Part shown: piece after piece, positions 47,201 through 55,948 of the stretch | Numbering within the stretch: the stretch's first letter is position 1 | How the letters are laid out: each line of letters starts with the position of its first letter | Assembly: GCA_046484285.1 (NCBI GenBank) | Contig: JAWOBP010000088.1 | Coordinates: 29,722 to 93,721 of the forward strand | Length of the DNA: 64,000 nt | Direction of reading: 5' to 3' | Source: CAZHCG01 sp046484285 | GTDB lineage: Bacteria; Myxococcota_A; Polyangia; JAAYKL01 | Program-made: the position numbers and the translations under genes | Notes under the pieces: model-generated | What the model was told of the DNA's origin: nothing | Database searches by the model: none | Seen by the model: the letters and a program-made list of their open reading frames with translations, nothing else

Positions 47201-49554
47201 AGGAGCAGGGCAACTACAGCGGCGCGGTCGAGACGCTGCGCGAGGAGCTCGACCTGGTCGAGGGATCCCATGCCCGCGCCGATCTGTTCGCCAGGATGGG
47301 TGTGATCGCTCTCGAAAAGATGAACAACGAGGACAAGGCGATCTCCTACTTCGAGCACGCCCTGGAGCTGAACAAGAACAACCTGATGGCCGGCGACAAT
47401 GTCTCCACCTTGTACCGCAAGCGCGGGGAATGGGAGAAGGCGCTGCCGATCTACGAGATCTGGGCGGCGTCCTCCGACGCGCTCGACGACGAGAAGAAGA
47501 TCGAGTTGTTCAGCCAGATGGGCGAGGCCTACGAGCGCCTCGATCGTCATGAAGAGGCGCTGAGCAGCTTCCGCAAGGCGGCCGATATCGCCAGCGAGCC
47601 GCACCTGATGCGGCGCCTGGGCGAGGTGGCGCTCAACGTCGAAGAGTACGAGATGGCGCGCGAGCAGCTCAATCGCTATCTCGATGCAATCGGCGACAAG
47701 ATCGATCCGGCGGACAAGGTCGACGTGTTCGTGATGCTCGGACGCGCCGGGCTGGCGAGCGGAGACGTGAGCGGGGCGGCCAAGCTGGCCCGCCAGGCGA
47801 CCGTGATGTCCTCGGATCACCGCGAGGCGCGGTTGCTGCTGGCCGACGTCAACGAGGAGCGCGGCGACTACCGCGGCGCGGTCGAGGCCCGGCAGCGCGT
47901 CTTGGACGTGATGGAGGACGACGACGAGGAGCGCCTGCCGCTGGTGCGCAAGACGGCGATGCTGCTGTTCGAAAAGCTCCGCGACTCGGACGGCGCCTCC
48001 AGGATGCTGACAGACGAGCTGGAGCATCATCCCGAGGACCGCGATATCCTGGGCGACCTGCTCAAGATCTACTACGCGGCCAAGCGCTACGGCGACGTGG
48101 TCGAGGTGGTGCTGCGCATCGCGGACCTGGTCGACGATCCACAGCAGCTGGCACGCTACTACCTGACGGTGGCCAAGATCTACCGCCGCGAGCTGAAGCA
48201 GCCGGATGACGCGATGGCCTACTTCGAGATGGCCGTCGAGCAGGATCCCACCCTCTCGGACGCCGAGGAGGCCCTGGTCGAGATGCTGACCGAGCGCCAG
48301 GAATGGGAGAAGCTCGAGAAGCACTACAAGCGGGCGATCAAGAAGCTACCCGATGACGCGATGGTGGAGGAGAAGCTCGAAGCCTACGAGCCGCTCGCCG
48401 ACCTGTTGGTGGAGAAGCTAGACCGCGAGAAGGACGGAATCCTGATCACCGAGGCGATCACGCGCCTCGTGCCCGAGGACGAATCCTGGCGAAAGAAGCT
48501 GGCCGACCTCTACGGGTGGAAGTCGGAGTACGCCGGCAAGGCGGTCGCGCTCCATCGCCGGATGCTGGCCTCCAACCCGGCGCGCGTGGATTCGTTCCGC
48601 ATGCTGTGGCGCATTTTTTCCAAGGAGGAAGAGCCCGACAAGGCCTGGCTCGCGGCCTCGATGCTTTCGCTGCTCAACCAGGCCTCACCCGAGGAGCGCA
48701 AGTTCTACCGGGACTACCAGCCCGAGGACCTGCCGACCATGGAGAACCGGCTCAAGGACGAGCACTGGAAGCGGCTGCTCTCGCACGACGAGCTGAACCA
48801 GACCATCTCGGCGATCTTCTCGGTGATGGACCGGGCGGTCTTCCGCGCGCGGGCGCAGAAGCTGTCCAAGTACGGGCTCGAGCCGGGCAAGGCCGTCGAG
48901 GCGGGCGAGGATTCCAGCGATTTCTCGCAGTTCGTCAGCTTCGCGGCCGGGTCGCTGGGAGTGGAGGCACCGCCGATCTACTTCCACGACGGGCAGGGCG
49001 AAGGCTTCCAGCTGCTGGACACGGATCCGCCGGTGCTGGTGGCCGGTAGCGGTGCAAGCGAGCTCAAGGATCGGATGGGTCTGGGATTCAAGCTCGGCCA
49101 GCAGCTCGCGCTGCTCAGACCCGGCTGCTTCGTGCGCAGACTGGCCAGCTCCGGGACGGAGATGTCCTCCTGGCTGCTGGCCTCGATCAAGATCTTCGTG
49201 CCCGGGCTGCCGGTACCGTCCAACCTGGCGGGGCCGGTACAGGAGAGGCTGGCTCCGATCCGCGAGGCGTTGGATACCGCCGCGCTGGAGAGGTTGCAGG
49301 GCTACGTGCAGGCCTTCGTCTCCGAGGCGGCGGACGTCAACCTCAAGCGCTGGGCCAAGGCGATCGACCATACCTCGGACCGGGCCGGATTGCTGCTCTG
49401 CGGCGACGTCGCCGTGGCGGTGCGGGTGCTCAAGGAGATGCTGGACGACAAGAAGCGGCTCGCCGAGCGCCTGCGCGAGCTGACGCTGTTCACCGTCTCC
49501 GACGAGCATCACCAGCTGAGGGCCCGCCTGGGCACGGCGTTGAAGAACGTCTGA
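44209..49554 (+). CDS. EAD-pseudokinase-TPR giant protein
   Basis: 1781 residues; AGGAG lies 9 bp upstream of ATG 44209. Residues 1-75 look like a bacterial effector-associated (death-like) domain: LERLFSLSGLRDLCGDYLGI, then KAVFVRRLIEWCEQNGAAEA. A kinase fold (about 105-400) has HSDIRAEN (222-229) for HRDLKPEN and GFG for DFG, with no beta3 Lys, so it is a pseudokinase. About 1100 residues of TPR-like helices follow (DYEKANQLLTQLVEAHPDDA, EAIECYRQILEVDPEHGSAL). The last 230 residues are globular (APPIYFHDGQGEGFQLLDTD; LRPGCFVRRLAS). Such parts suggest a cytoplasmic scaffold recruiting partners through death-like contacts. Confidence 0.85.
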   Translation: MKDSLDVLRGELERLFSLSGLRDLCGDYLGIDAEQAGLEDESKAVFVRRLIEWCEQNGAAEALADATLLLKKGMVDPRVKQVYKGRYQHDAPEQGAVPGWKTGERLSLDGVGAVYECSPAEGEGDAGGDERFGLWLIHGEHAQDEAAVQRFLAQMRALRHVDHSSIQGVREAGRLADGRPYAVIRWIEGDLVAERAPMSAGEALEIFDAILDALDAAHGKGIVHSDIRAENVLVREPEPDEQEPRERSPQVVLLGFGTDKLFFKPAPPGPGGALAGLGMVKAIAPEVARGGLPEPRSDYYALGALLYEMVTGKQLFEGRSAADVLAAHLLRDIREPSSAIEDPIPGAFDALVGKLLEKEPAKRPRSMDEIRRELAEVRRAVEEAEARAAQTGTREDIETWADALIESPGDEEMLEELLREARRCNAWGAAVEVIEEAALSADDADVVRRLYLAAAEGATHHLKDYEKANQLLTQLVEAHPDDAQLEEAMLDLLRAEGRFEELVEKLAAKAEAIEEPLARLGVIREIARVYERDIKDAGKALDYYMACLAGGVEEDLIETVEKLGMRTERLDEVAAACGGAISTAESAGDEEGVVFLYKKLGIWYLEHLDQAGYALTCYQKVLESRPADVEALEAIADLYRGAQQWKELADAVVRIGEMESSPARSRDRLVEAARVYEEKLGETETARELLEGVLDEDPAHAEAAESMARILEQAEEWKKLAELLSHSVESIVDEEEQLKARYRLGELYEDRLDDLEAAGEQYTSALEIDSRHMDSIKGLERVYARRGDSVGLRDNLQAQLELAVTPRQRLLLLERLAELHEEEFREEAEAIECYRQILEVDPEHGSALIALTRLFRRSKDYEDLVDILQRRAEAAEEEEEKRDLLRERAEVIREDIGDVQRAAEAFQAVASLGVDDALETLARTQEEAGDYAAAVETVDKMLAAAEETQQKIALLMRKAGLQCDRLEERSEAVATLRKARDTAPEDRDVIEELARVYQEQGNYSGAVETLREELDLVEGSHARADLFARMGVIALEKMNNEDKAISYFEHALELNKNNLMAGDNVSTLYRKRGEWEKALPIYEIWAASSDALDDEKKIELFSQMGEAYERLDRHEEALSSFRKAADIASEPHLMRRLGEVALNVEEYEMAREQLNRYLDAIGDKIDPADKVDVFVMLGRAGLASGDVSGAAKLARQATVMSSDHREARLLLADVNEERGDYRGAVEARQRVLDVMEDDDEERLPLVRKTAMLLFEKLRDSDGASRMLTDELEHHPEDRDILGDLLKIYYAAKRYGDVVEVVLRIADLVDDPQQLARYYLTVAKIYRRELKQPDDAMAYFEMAVEQDPTLSDAEEALVEMLTERQEWEKLEKHYKRAIKKLPDDAMVEEKLEAYEPLADLLVEKLDREKDGILITEAITRLVPEDESWRKKLADLYGWKSEYAGKAVALHRRMLASNPARVDSFRMLWRIFSKEEEPDKAWLAASMLSLLNQASPEERKFYRDYQPEDLPTMENRLKDEHWKRLLSHDELNQTISAIFSVMDRAVFRARAQKLSKYGLEPGKAVEAGEDSSDFSQFVSFAAGSLGVEAPPIYFHDGQGEGFQLLDTDPPVLVAGSGASELKDRMGLGFKLGQQLALLRPGCFVRRLASSGTEMSSWLLASIKIFVPGLPVPSNLAGPVQERLAPIREALDTAALERLQGYVQAFVSEAADVNLKRWAKAIDHTSDRAGLLLCGDVAVAVRVLKEMLDDKKRLAERLRELTLFTVSDEHHQLRARLGTALKNV

Positions 49555-49636
49555 TTCGCTCGCGGACCGGCGCGGGCGGTCTCCGGCGGAAAGGGAGATT
49601 GGTTTTGCTTGCCGTTGGAGTAGAATTCCAACAGCG

Positions 49637-50161
49637 ATGAGAGTCGAAGCCGCGCTTCTGCTGCTGGCGTTTTCGGCGGGTTGCGCCGAAAAGGAGCTGC
49701 CTTCGTTCCAGGTCAGCAGCCTGGCGTTCGGCGAAGGCGAGCCGATTCCCTCTCGTCACGGCTGCGATGGGGACGACCTCTCGCCGCCGCTGGCGTTTTT
49801 CGGATATCCCGAAGAGACGGTCGCCTTCGCGCTGGAGATGATCGATCGCGATGCCCTGTCCGGCGAGGGCGTGCGCTGGCTGATCTGGAACCTCTCGGCC
49901 GATGTTCCGTACGTGGGGGAGGGAGTGCCGGCCGGGGAGCGACCGGACGGCGCCGTGCAGGGCGCCAACGCCGAGGGCTTTTCGGGTTACCTGGGACCCT
50001 GTCCGGTCGAGGGCGAGGAGCACGAGATCGCGATCACGGTCTGGGCGCTGGAAAATCCGCTCGATCTCTCGCCCGGGGCGGGCGAGCGAGATCTGCGGCG
50101 CGCGGCCGAGAAGCGGGCCGTGGGCCTGGGTCGGCTGAGCGGCACCTACCAGCGCGACTGA
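49637..50161 (+). CDS. PEBP (YbhB/YbcL-type, Raf kinase inhibitor-like) lipoprotein
   Basis: 174 residues. A short signal ends in LLLAFSAGCAEK. The phosphatidylethanolamine-binding fold is clear: GCDGDDLSPPLAFFGYPEET, ALEMIDRDA, RWLIWNLSADV, GYLGPCPVEGEEHEIAITVW and ALENPLDL. The anion-binding pocket residues (D-x-SP, the GP-P-x-x-x-H stretch) are kept. Ligand and role in bacteria are unclear. Upstream TAGAATTCC near 49621 could be part of a promoter. Confidence 0.9.
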   Translation: MRVEAALLLLAFSAGCAEKELPSFQVSSLAFGEGEPIPSRHGCDGDDLSPPLAFFGYPEETVAFALEMIDRDALSGEGVRWLIWNLSADVPYVGEGVPAGERPDGAVQGANAEGFSGYLGPCPVEGEEHEIAITVWALENPLDLSPGAGERDLRRAAEKRAVGLGRLSGTYQRD

Positions 50162-50177
50162 GGACTGCCGGAGCTTT

Positions 50178-50456
50178 TCAGGTGCGGACCCGGAACGGCG
50201 AAGCGTCGCTTTCGACCTCTTCCCACGCCATCTCGACCCGATCCACGCAGGCCGCCGGCGGCCCGTCGTTCAGCCAGCGGGCCAGCTCCTCCAGCGCGGA
50301 GCGATCGCCGAGCGCGCGCACCTCCACCGAGCCGTTCGGCAGGTTGCGCACCCAGCCGCCCAGGCCCAACTCGGTGGCCCGCTGCTTGGTGTAGAAGCGG
50401 AACGCGACCCCCTGGACGGCGCCGTGGACCTTTGCGTGGAAAGAGATACTCTTCAA
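50178..50456 (-). CDS. acyP: Acylphosphatase
   Basis: 92 residues, full length. The catalytic Arg is in VHGAVQGVAFRFYTKQRA and the catalytic Asn in GGWVRNLPNGSVEV. It hydrolyses acyl phosphates such as 1,3-bisphosphoglycerate and carbamoyl phosphate. It converges with the PEBP gene (16 bp apart) and lies 38 bp beyond the SGNH hydrolase gene on the same strand. Confidence 0.96.
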   Translation of the reverse strand: MKSISFHAKVHGAVQGVAFRFYTKQRATELGLGGWVRNLPNGSVEVRALGDRSALEELARWLNDGPPAACVDRVEMAWEEVESDASPFRVRT

Positions 50457-50494
50457 AACACCCCAAGGATAGCGCGAGCGGCCCGACAGTCAAC

Positions 50495-51493
50495 TCACCT
50501 CTCGCGACAGACGGGAAGCCGCTGCTTGTCGGCCAGGCGGCGCTCCAGGTCTTCTCGCGTGTAGTGCTTCTCGAAGGCTCGCAGCACTCTTTTGGCCGCG
50601 TCGTGGTATCCGCGGGCGTTGAGGTGGAACAGATCCGGACAGTAGAATTTCTTCCGGACATAGTACCGTGACGGTCGCTCCAGGTCGATCGAAAAGACCC
50701 CCAGCTCGTCGGCGGTCCCGGTCAACAGGGGATTGAGGTGCGCGAAGCGCGGCTCGAAGTAGGTGAGGAAGATCGGCTCCGAGCCGCGCTCTTGCGCGAT
50801 CGAGGCGAATTTCTCCAGGTCGTGCGAGATCCAGTCGGAGAGCAGCTCGTCCTCGAAGCTGTTGAAAAAGACGCTCCAGCCCTGATCCTCGAGGATGCCG
50901 CGGTAGTCCGAGCGGGCCTCGGCGATCTTCTCCTCGCCGCCCTGCAAGGCCACACTGATCGCCTTGCCCAGCTGGAAGTTGCTGGCGATGAAGCTCGCCA
51001 AGTGGTCGCGGCGGGCGTTCTTTTCCCATTCCCAGAAGCTGGCGTTGTGCAGGTTCCAGCGGTTGTTGACTCCGTACATCACGAGACTGAAGTCGGGGGC
51101 GGCGCGGGGGTGTTTCTCGAAAAAGCGCGCGGTGCGGCGCAGCCCCTCCGAGGTGTTGCTGCCCGGCATGCTCAGGTTGTGGGCCTTGAAAGCGATCCCG
51201 GGGTATCTCTCGGCCAGCAGGCGCCTGAGCTGCATCGGGTAGGATTGGCGCCGCTCGGCTCCCAGGCCGAAGGTCATCGAGTCGCCGTGGGCGATCAGCA
51301 CGATCGCCTCGCAGTCGTCCTCGGGGCTGCTGGTGTCGACCTCGGGTCGCAGCACGGCGCCGGCGATCCGCAGGCTACACTCGCCGATCGCCACGATCAG
51401 CACCAGCGTCAGCGCGCCGTAGGCCAGGCGTTTCTTCCAGGACCACCTCCCGGCCTCGCGCCGCCTGTTCGACGTGTCCGCGGCGTCTTTCAT
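50495..51493 (-). CDS. Membrane-anchored SGNH/GDSL hydrolase
   Basis: 332 residues. One N-terminal TM (RLAYGALTLVLIVAIGECSL) anchors a periplasmic SGNH domain: block I IAHGDSMTFGLG (Ser), block II NLSMPGSNTS (Gly), block III VMYGVNNRWN (Asn), block V CPDLFHLNARGY (Asp/His). Such enzymes deacetylate or esterify cell-wall or surface polysaccharides; the substrate here is unknown. Its ATG 51493 overlaps the stop of the nucleoside transporter gene (4 bp). Confidence 0.88.
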   Translation of the reverse strand: MKDAADTSNRRREAGRWSWKKRLAYGALTLVLIVAIGECSLRIAGAVLRPEVDTSSPEDDCEAIVLIAHGDSMTFGLGAERRQSYPMQLRRLLAERYPGIAFKAHNLSMPGSNTSEGLRRTARFFEKHPRAAPDFSLVMYGVNNRWNLHNASFWEWEKNARRDHLASFIASNFQLGKAISVALQGGEEKIAEARSDYRGILEDQGWSVFFNSFEDELLSDWISHDLEKFASIAQERGSEPIFLTYFEPRFAHLNPLLTGTADELGVFSIDLERPSRYYVRKKFYCPDLFHLNARGYHDAAKRVLRAFEKHYTREDLERRLADKQRLPVCRER

Positions 51494-52794
51494 TTCTTTG
51501 AAGCCTCCAACAGGGCTCGTCCGATTTCGTCCGGGGCGATTCCGGCCGTGCAGGCGACGATCAGGCCGGCCATGAACGCCGCCAGCAACGCCCGCCCGCA
51601 GACTCCGGTCAGCTCCCGGATTCTGTCCGGCGCCAGCGTCGCCGCGCCGCCGAAGAAGGCTCCCAGCGAGAGCAGGTTGGCCGATCCTCCCAGGGCGAAG
51701 ATGCCGACAAGCGCGCTTCTCGTCCCGCTCAGCTCCCCGTCGCGAAAGGCCAGGATCAAGCGCTTGAGCGCGTTGGTCTCGGTGCTGGCGATCTTGGTCG
51801 AGAGCACCTCCCCGATCGCGGCGGCCTCGGACGGCGGTGTGCCGATCAGCAAGGCGAGCGGGTAGCCTGCATGCTCGAGCAGTTTGGGCAGCGTCCACTC
51901 GCAGCTCGATCCCGAGATCCTGCCGGCCAGGTCTCCGGCCGCTACGACGAGCAGGTCGGCCAGCCCGAACAGCCCCATCACCACGACGACCATCGCCGCG
52001 GCGCCTCCGATCATGCGCAACCCGCGCCAGGCTCCGGCGAACAGGCAGCTCGTCGCGCCTTCTTCACGGTCGATGCCGGTCGTCTCGGGCGGAGCGGAGT
52101 CGATCGGAGCTTCCGGCGGAAGCAGCAGCTTGGAGACCGCGATCGAGGCGGGCAGGGCGACCAGCGAGGCGCCGGCCAGCAGGCCCGGGTAGTCGCCGCG
52201 CATGTTGACGGTGGCAGCGACGAAGAAGTTGGCGCCCAGAGACGACATGCCGGTGGCGACGACCGTGCAGAGCTCGGAGCGGCTCATGCGGGGCAGGTAG
52301 GCGCGCAGCAGGAGCAGCGACTCCACGCCGAGCACCAGGCTGCAAAGCGCGGCCGCGCTCTCGGCGCCAGTCAATCCCAGGCGAGAAGCGGGTCCGTGCA
52401 GGCGGCGGACGACGGCGGAGATCGCGCCGTAGCGCTCCAGCAGTGCGGCCAGAGCGCCGAAGATCACCAGGCGCGGCAGGACCTGGAACAGGATCAGCAT
52501 GGGGACGCGGTGCAGCGCCTTGCCGACCGAGTCCGGGGCTTCGCCGAACCTTCCCAGCAGGAACTTCACGCCCAGACCGAGCGACCTCCACAGCTCGAGC
52601 ATGCCGTGGTGGAGAACGACCAGGGCGTCGAGCAGCGGCGAAGAGAGCAGCACGGCGGCCGCCAGACAGAGGGCGAGCGCCAGCGCCGTCGACGACGCTC
52701 GCCAGGGGGGATGGCGCCGATCGCTGGACAGCGCCCAGGCGATGACCAGCAGCAACGGGACTCCAGCCGCGCTGACCAAGTGAAAGACAACCAT
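51490..52794 (-). CDS. CNT-family (NupC-like) nucleoside transporter
   Basis: 434 residues with about ten TM segments. Recognisable concentrative nucleoside transporter features: GALAALLERYGAISAVVRRL, SLVLGVESLLLLRAYLPRMS, GMSSLGANFFVAATVNM and IFALGGSANLLSLGAFFGGA. It would import nucleosides by cation symport. The usual QT/ESxN motifs are diverged (GVESLL; TETNALKR), so the substrate may differ. It is translationally coupled to the downstream SGNH hydrolase. Confidence 0.85.
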   Translation of the reverse strand: MVVFHLVSAAGVPLLLVIAWALSSDRRHPPWRASSTALALALCLAAAVLLSSPLLDALVVLHHGMLELWRSLGLGVKFLLGRFGEAPDSVGKALHRVPMLILFQVLPRLVIFGALAALLERYGAISAVVRRLHGPASRLGLTGAESAAALCSLVLGVESLLLLRAYLPRMSRSELCTVVATGMSSLGANFFVAATVNMRGDYPGLLAGASLVALPASIAVSKLLLPPEAPIDSAPPETTGIDREEGATSCLFAGAWRGLRMIGGAAAMVVVVMGLFGLADLLVVAAGDLAGRISGSSCEWTLPKLLEHAGYPLALLIGTPPSEAAAIGEVLSTKIASTETNALKRLILAFRDGELSGTRSALVGIFALGGSANLLSLGAFFGGAATLAPDRIRELTGVCGRALLAAFMAGLIVACTAGIAPDEIGRALLEASKK

Positions 52795-53015
52795 CGTCCA
52801 CCCCGGTACCGGCGAGCTTCAGATGCAGGCCGACAACTGTTCCGAAGTCGATGTCGTAGATGTAAGTGCAGATCGAACGACAAAAGGACGTCGCATCTTT
52901 TCGGTCTATCTCGGCTACTTCTCGTCTGCTCGAGCGGTGACAGCACGCAGCGCAGGGCGCTCTCTATCACCGAAAAGAGACGAAGCGAGACTCGGGCTAC
53001 GTGAGCACCTCGCGA

Positions 53016-54824
53016 TCAGGGGAAGGGGGGATCGCCCCAGGCGAAGTCGTAGTAGTACTGCTCTTCGACCCAGTACTCGTCGCTGCTGGTCAGGACCGGG
53101 GAAAGGTCGCAGGTGGTCACGCCGCCTGTCACGTGGGTGACCACGTCCACGACTTTCCAGCCGTCGCCCTGGTAGATCCAGCCGCCCTCGGTCTCGAAGC
53201 CGGGGACCTGCGGCGTGATGCCGTAGGTGGCCTGCAGGATCCCGTCGCAGTAGACGTTGACCACCGGGTGCGTGACCACCGATCCCGAAAAATAGTGGAC
53301 GAAGACGCGGAACTGGTCGCCGTCGTCGGGATTGTCCAAGTTGACGTTCTCCGGAACGCCGAGCCCGTGAAAGTTGTTGTCGATGTCGATCCGCGGGTTG
53401 GGGCAGTAGCCGTAGTAGCTCCAGTCGCCGTAGGGAATGTCCTCGCACGCCGAGTAGGGCGAGGGCGAGTAGCCCCAGTCGACGTGGGTGTAGCTCGAGC
53501 CCGACCAGTTGGAGGCGCAGTTGAAGGCGAAGCAGGGATCGCTGGTCGGGTTTGTATGGCCGAACCAGTTGTCGGTCACTCCGACCTTGCCCAGCTGGAC
53601 GTCGATGTCGGTGCTGGCCGTGGTGTCCCAGCACAGCTCCACGCGCAGCCCCGGACCGACCACGTGGATCACCCAGCTGCACGTCAGCGGTCCGTCCGGC
53701 GTCTCCACGGTCATGGTCAGCGTGTACTGGCCCGAGAGCGTGAAGAAGAGGGTCAGCGTCTCGAGCGCGGGTCCCGAGACCGAGGTGACGTTGTCCTGGC
53801 CGTTCATCGTGAAGCTGGTGCGGTTGCCGTTGGTCGCGTAGCAAGGGCCGGGGGTCAGCTCCCAGGTCCACTGCGTGGCCTGGCTGCCGGTGTAGAAGTC
53901 GGTGCCGTCGACCACGTAGTCCTGGAAGGGTTGGGCGTCCGGCAGCGGGCCCGAGCAGTCGATCGGGGGATCGCAGCACAGGTCGTCGTCGGTGCAGCCG
54001 TCGCAGTCGTTGTCCACGTAGTCGCAGACCTCGGGCTGGGGCCAGATGCCGCCCGTGCAGGGGCCCCAGAGGCCGAACTCCCCGGCGACCTCGCAGGTCT
54101 GGGTGCCGTCGGTGCAGGCGCCGACGTCGCGGAAGTTGGGCGGTCCCAGGAAGCACGGCTGTACTTGTCCCACCGCACAGGTGCAGCCCTCGTCCACCTG
54201 GCCGTCGCAGTCGTTGTCCAGCTGGTCGCAGAGCCCCTCGGCGTTTTCCGAGGCCATCTCGGCGGCGCAGTCCGGGAGCTCGTCGGTGCAGTCGTCCTCG
54301 CACTGCGAATCGGTGTCCGAGTCGGTATCGGAATCGGTGTCCGAGTCGCTGTCGGAATCGGTGTCGGTGTCGGCGTCGCCTCCGCCTCCCTCGTCGGTCA
54401 ACCCGTCGCAGTCGTCGTCCTCGCCGTTGCCGGGGACCTCTTCGGCGCCGGGATGCTGGTCCGGGTCGTCGTCGTCGCAGTCGAAGTCGGCGCACCACCA
54501 GTCGCTGTCCTGGTCCACGCAGCTCTCGTCCGAGTCCGAGTCGCCGTCCGAGTCCGAGTCGCTGTCCGAATCCGTGTCGGTGTCCGAGTCCGAGTCGGCG
54601 TCCGAGTCTGAGTCCGAGTCGGCATCGCCATCGGAATCTGAGTCCGAGTCGGCATCGGAATCCGAGTCGCTGTCCGAATCAGAGTCGGCATCGGCGTCCG
54701 AGCTCGCATTCGAGTCGGAATCGTCCTCGGTGAGCGCCGTACCGCTGTCGCCGCTCTCGCAGGCGAGGACGAGAGCCAAAGACGCCAGACAACAGGCCAG
54801 CCGGAAAAAACGAGGCGACCGCAT
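53016..54824 (-). CDS. Large MopE-like stalk lipoprotein
   Basis: 602 residues; GGGAGGAAAGC precedes ATG 54824. The lipobox is SLALVLACES. A long Asp/Ser stalk (about 35-98) leads to MopE-like Asp-rich motifs (DFDCDDDDPDQHPGAEEV, DDCDGLTDEG, LDNDCDGQVDEGC, DNDCDGCTDDD) that resemble calcium-binding repeats. A second stalk (54302-54372) interrupts them. Several CDPPIDC-type Cys follow, then a PKD-like sandwich and a C-terminal domain (about 400-602: DIDVQLGKVGVTDNWFG, FRVFVHYFSGSVVTHPVVNV). A surface-exposed, metal-binding adhesin-like role is inferred. Confidence 0.8.
   Translation of the reverse strand: MRSPRFFRLACCLASLALVLACESGDSGTALTEDDSDSNASSDADADSDSDSDSDSDADSDSDSDGDADSDSDSDADSDSDTDTDSDSDSDSDGDSDSDESCVDQDSDWWCADFDCDDDDPDQHPGAEEVPGNGEDDDCDGLTDEGGGGDADTDTDSDSDSDTDSDTDSDTDSQCEDDCTDELPDCAAEMASENAEGLCDQLDNDCDGQVDEGCTCAVGQVQPCFLGPPNFRDVGACTDGTQTCEVAGEFGLWGPCTGGIWPQPEVCDYVDNDCDGCTDDDLCCDPPIDCSGPLPDAQPFQDYVVDGTDFYTGSQATQWTWELTPGPCYATNGNRTSFTMNGQDNVTSVSGPALETLTLFFTLSGQYTLTMTVETPDGPLTCSWVIHVVGPGLRVELCWDTTASTDIDVQLGKVGVTDNWFGHTNPTSDPCFAFNCASNWSGSSYTHVDWGYSPSPYSACEDIPYGDWSYYGYCPNPRIDIDNNFHGLGVPENVNLDNPDDGDQFRVFVHYFSGSVVTHPVVNVYCDGILQATYGITPQVPGFETEGGWIYQGDGWKVVDVVTHVTGGVTTCDLSPVLTSSDEYWVEEQYYYDFAWGDPPFP
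54302..54723 (-). repeat. Two in-frame Asp-Ser/Thr coding repeat blocks
   Basis: Blocks at 54302-54372 and 54523-54723 consist of 6-bp-type units (GTCCGA/GTCGGA and variants on the plus strand) that encode alternating Asp with Ser, Thr, Ala or Gly. They are the stalks of the MopE-like lipoprotein. Synonymous and Ala/Gly variation between units argues against very recent expansion. Confidence 0.8.
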
Positions 54825-55162
54825 GCTTTCCTCCCTGTGAAGTTTTGTCCATATTACCACAGATTTTTCGGACCACCCCCGATCTTCGGGTCAGCGCCAA
54901 CGACGCCGCGTAATCGGCCGCGCGCGAGATGTGGTCGCATTAATGCCACAATGAAAAGAATGACGACTAGCGCGGACGAGATCATCGACCATGAAGCTGT
55001 ACCTCAACGAGCTGGCAGAGCAGATCGCGGGGGACTGAATCGCCCCTCGAGCTGTCCTCGGCTCCGAGCGAATCGAAGGGGGAGCTTGTGTCCGGCGCCG
55101 TAGCCGATTAGTGTTGTTCAATCTGGATCGGCGCGCAGCGCCATGGCGTGGAACGAGTCGAG
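54825..55162. other. Divergent intergenic region
   Basis: 338 bp between the MopE-like lipoprotein and the PP2C gene, less GC-rich than its surroundings near 54840-54870 (CCATATTACCACAGATTTTT), where the leftward promoter is likely. A 15-codon frame at 54991 (MKLYLNELAEQIAGD) has no ribosome binding site and matches nothing I know. No other structure seen. Confidence 0.45.
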
Positions 55163-55921
55163 ATGCGCCTCAAGTCGTACGGCAAGACGGATATCGGCAG
55201 GCGGCGGAAGGTCAATCAGGATTCCTTTCTCTGCGACGACCGGATCGGCATGTACATCGTGGCGGACGGCATGGGCGGTCACGCCGCTGGTGAGGTGGCA
55301 TCGCGCGAGGCGGTCGAGGTGATACACGACATGGTGCTGCGCGGCGCTGACGTGGTCGAGAGGTTTCGCGAGCAGCCTCTGACGAGGGAGACGTCTCAGT
55401 CGATCTGCAGACTGATGGAGAGCGCGGTGCAGTCCGCGACCTACATGGTGTACGGTATCGCGGAGCAGGATCCCGGCTACCAGGGGATGGGCACCACGGT
55501 CTCGGCGCTGCTGCTGGTGGGAGCCTACGGCATCACGGCGCAGGTGGGTGATACGCGAGTCTACTGCGTCCGCGACAGCGAGGCGATCCAGCTCACCGAG
55601 GACCATACCCTGATCAACTGGCAGATTCGCGAGGGAGTGATCAGCCCGGAGGAGGCCAGCCGCGCCCCGCACCGCAACGTGATTACCCGGGCGGTGGGCA
55701 ACAGGGACTACGTGCAGGTCGACACCCAGCTGATTTCCGTCCAGGTCGGCGACGTGTTCCTGATCTGCTCCGACGGGCTGCACGGCTACGTGAAGCGCCG
55801 CGAGATACCCGGGTTTTTCCAAGACGGAATGAAGAACGCCAGCGAGACTCTGGTGCAGACGGCCAATCAGCGCGGCGGCAAGGACAACATCACCGTCGTG
55901 ACAATCGAGATTCTGGATTGA
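55163..55921 (+). CDS. PP2C-family Ser/Thr protein phosphatase
   Basis: 252 residues. All metal-binding motifs are present: DIGRRRKVNQDSF, IVADGMGGHAAGEVAS, GMGTTVSALLL, VGDTRVYCVRD, ICSDGLHGYV and DNITVVTIEI. It dephosphorylates phospho-Ser/Thr using two Mn2+/Mg2+. ATG 55163 gives the usual N-terminus; GTG 55148 is an alternative, and neither has a strong Shine-Dalgarno. It is a free-standing partner for Ser/Thr kinase signalling; the two kinase-like proteins of this window look inactive, so its substrates are probably modified by kinases encoded elsewhere. Confidence 0.95.
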   Translation: MRLKSYGKTDIGRRRKVNQDSFLCDDRIGMYIVADGMGGHAAGEVASREAVEVIHDMVLRGADVVERFREQPLTRETSQSICRLMESAVQSATYMVYGIAEQDPGYQGMGTTVSALLLVGAYGITAQVGDTRVYCVRDSEAIQLTEDHTLINWQIREGVISPEEASRAPHRNVITRAVGNRDYVQVDTQLISVQVGDVFLICSDGLHGYVKRREIPGFFQDGMKNASETLVQTANQRGGKDNITVVTIEILD

Positions 55922-55948
55922 CGATTCGCTCCGCTCACCTCGCCGGTT

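Noticed and set aside
54991..55038. 15-codon frame MKLYLNELAEQIAGD
   Set aside because: No ribosome binding site, no known match, and in the divergent promoter region; it could be chance.
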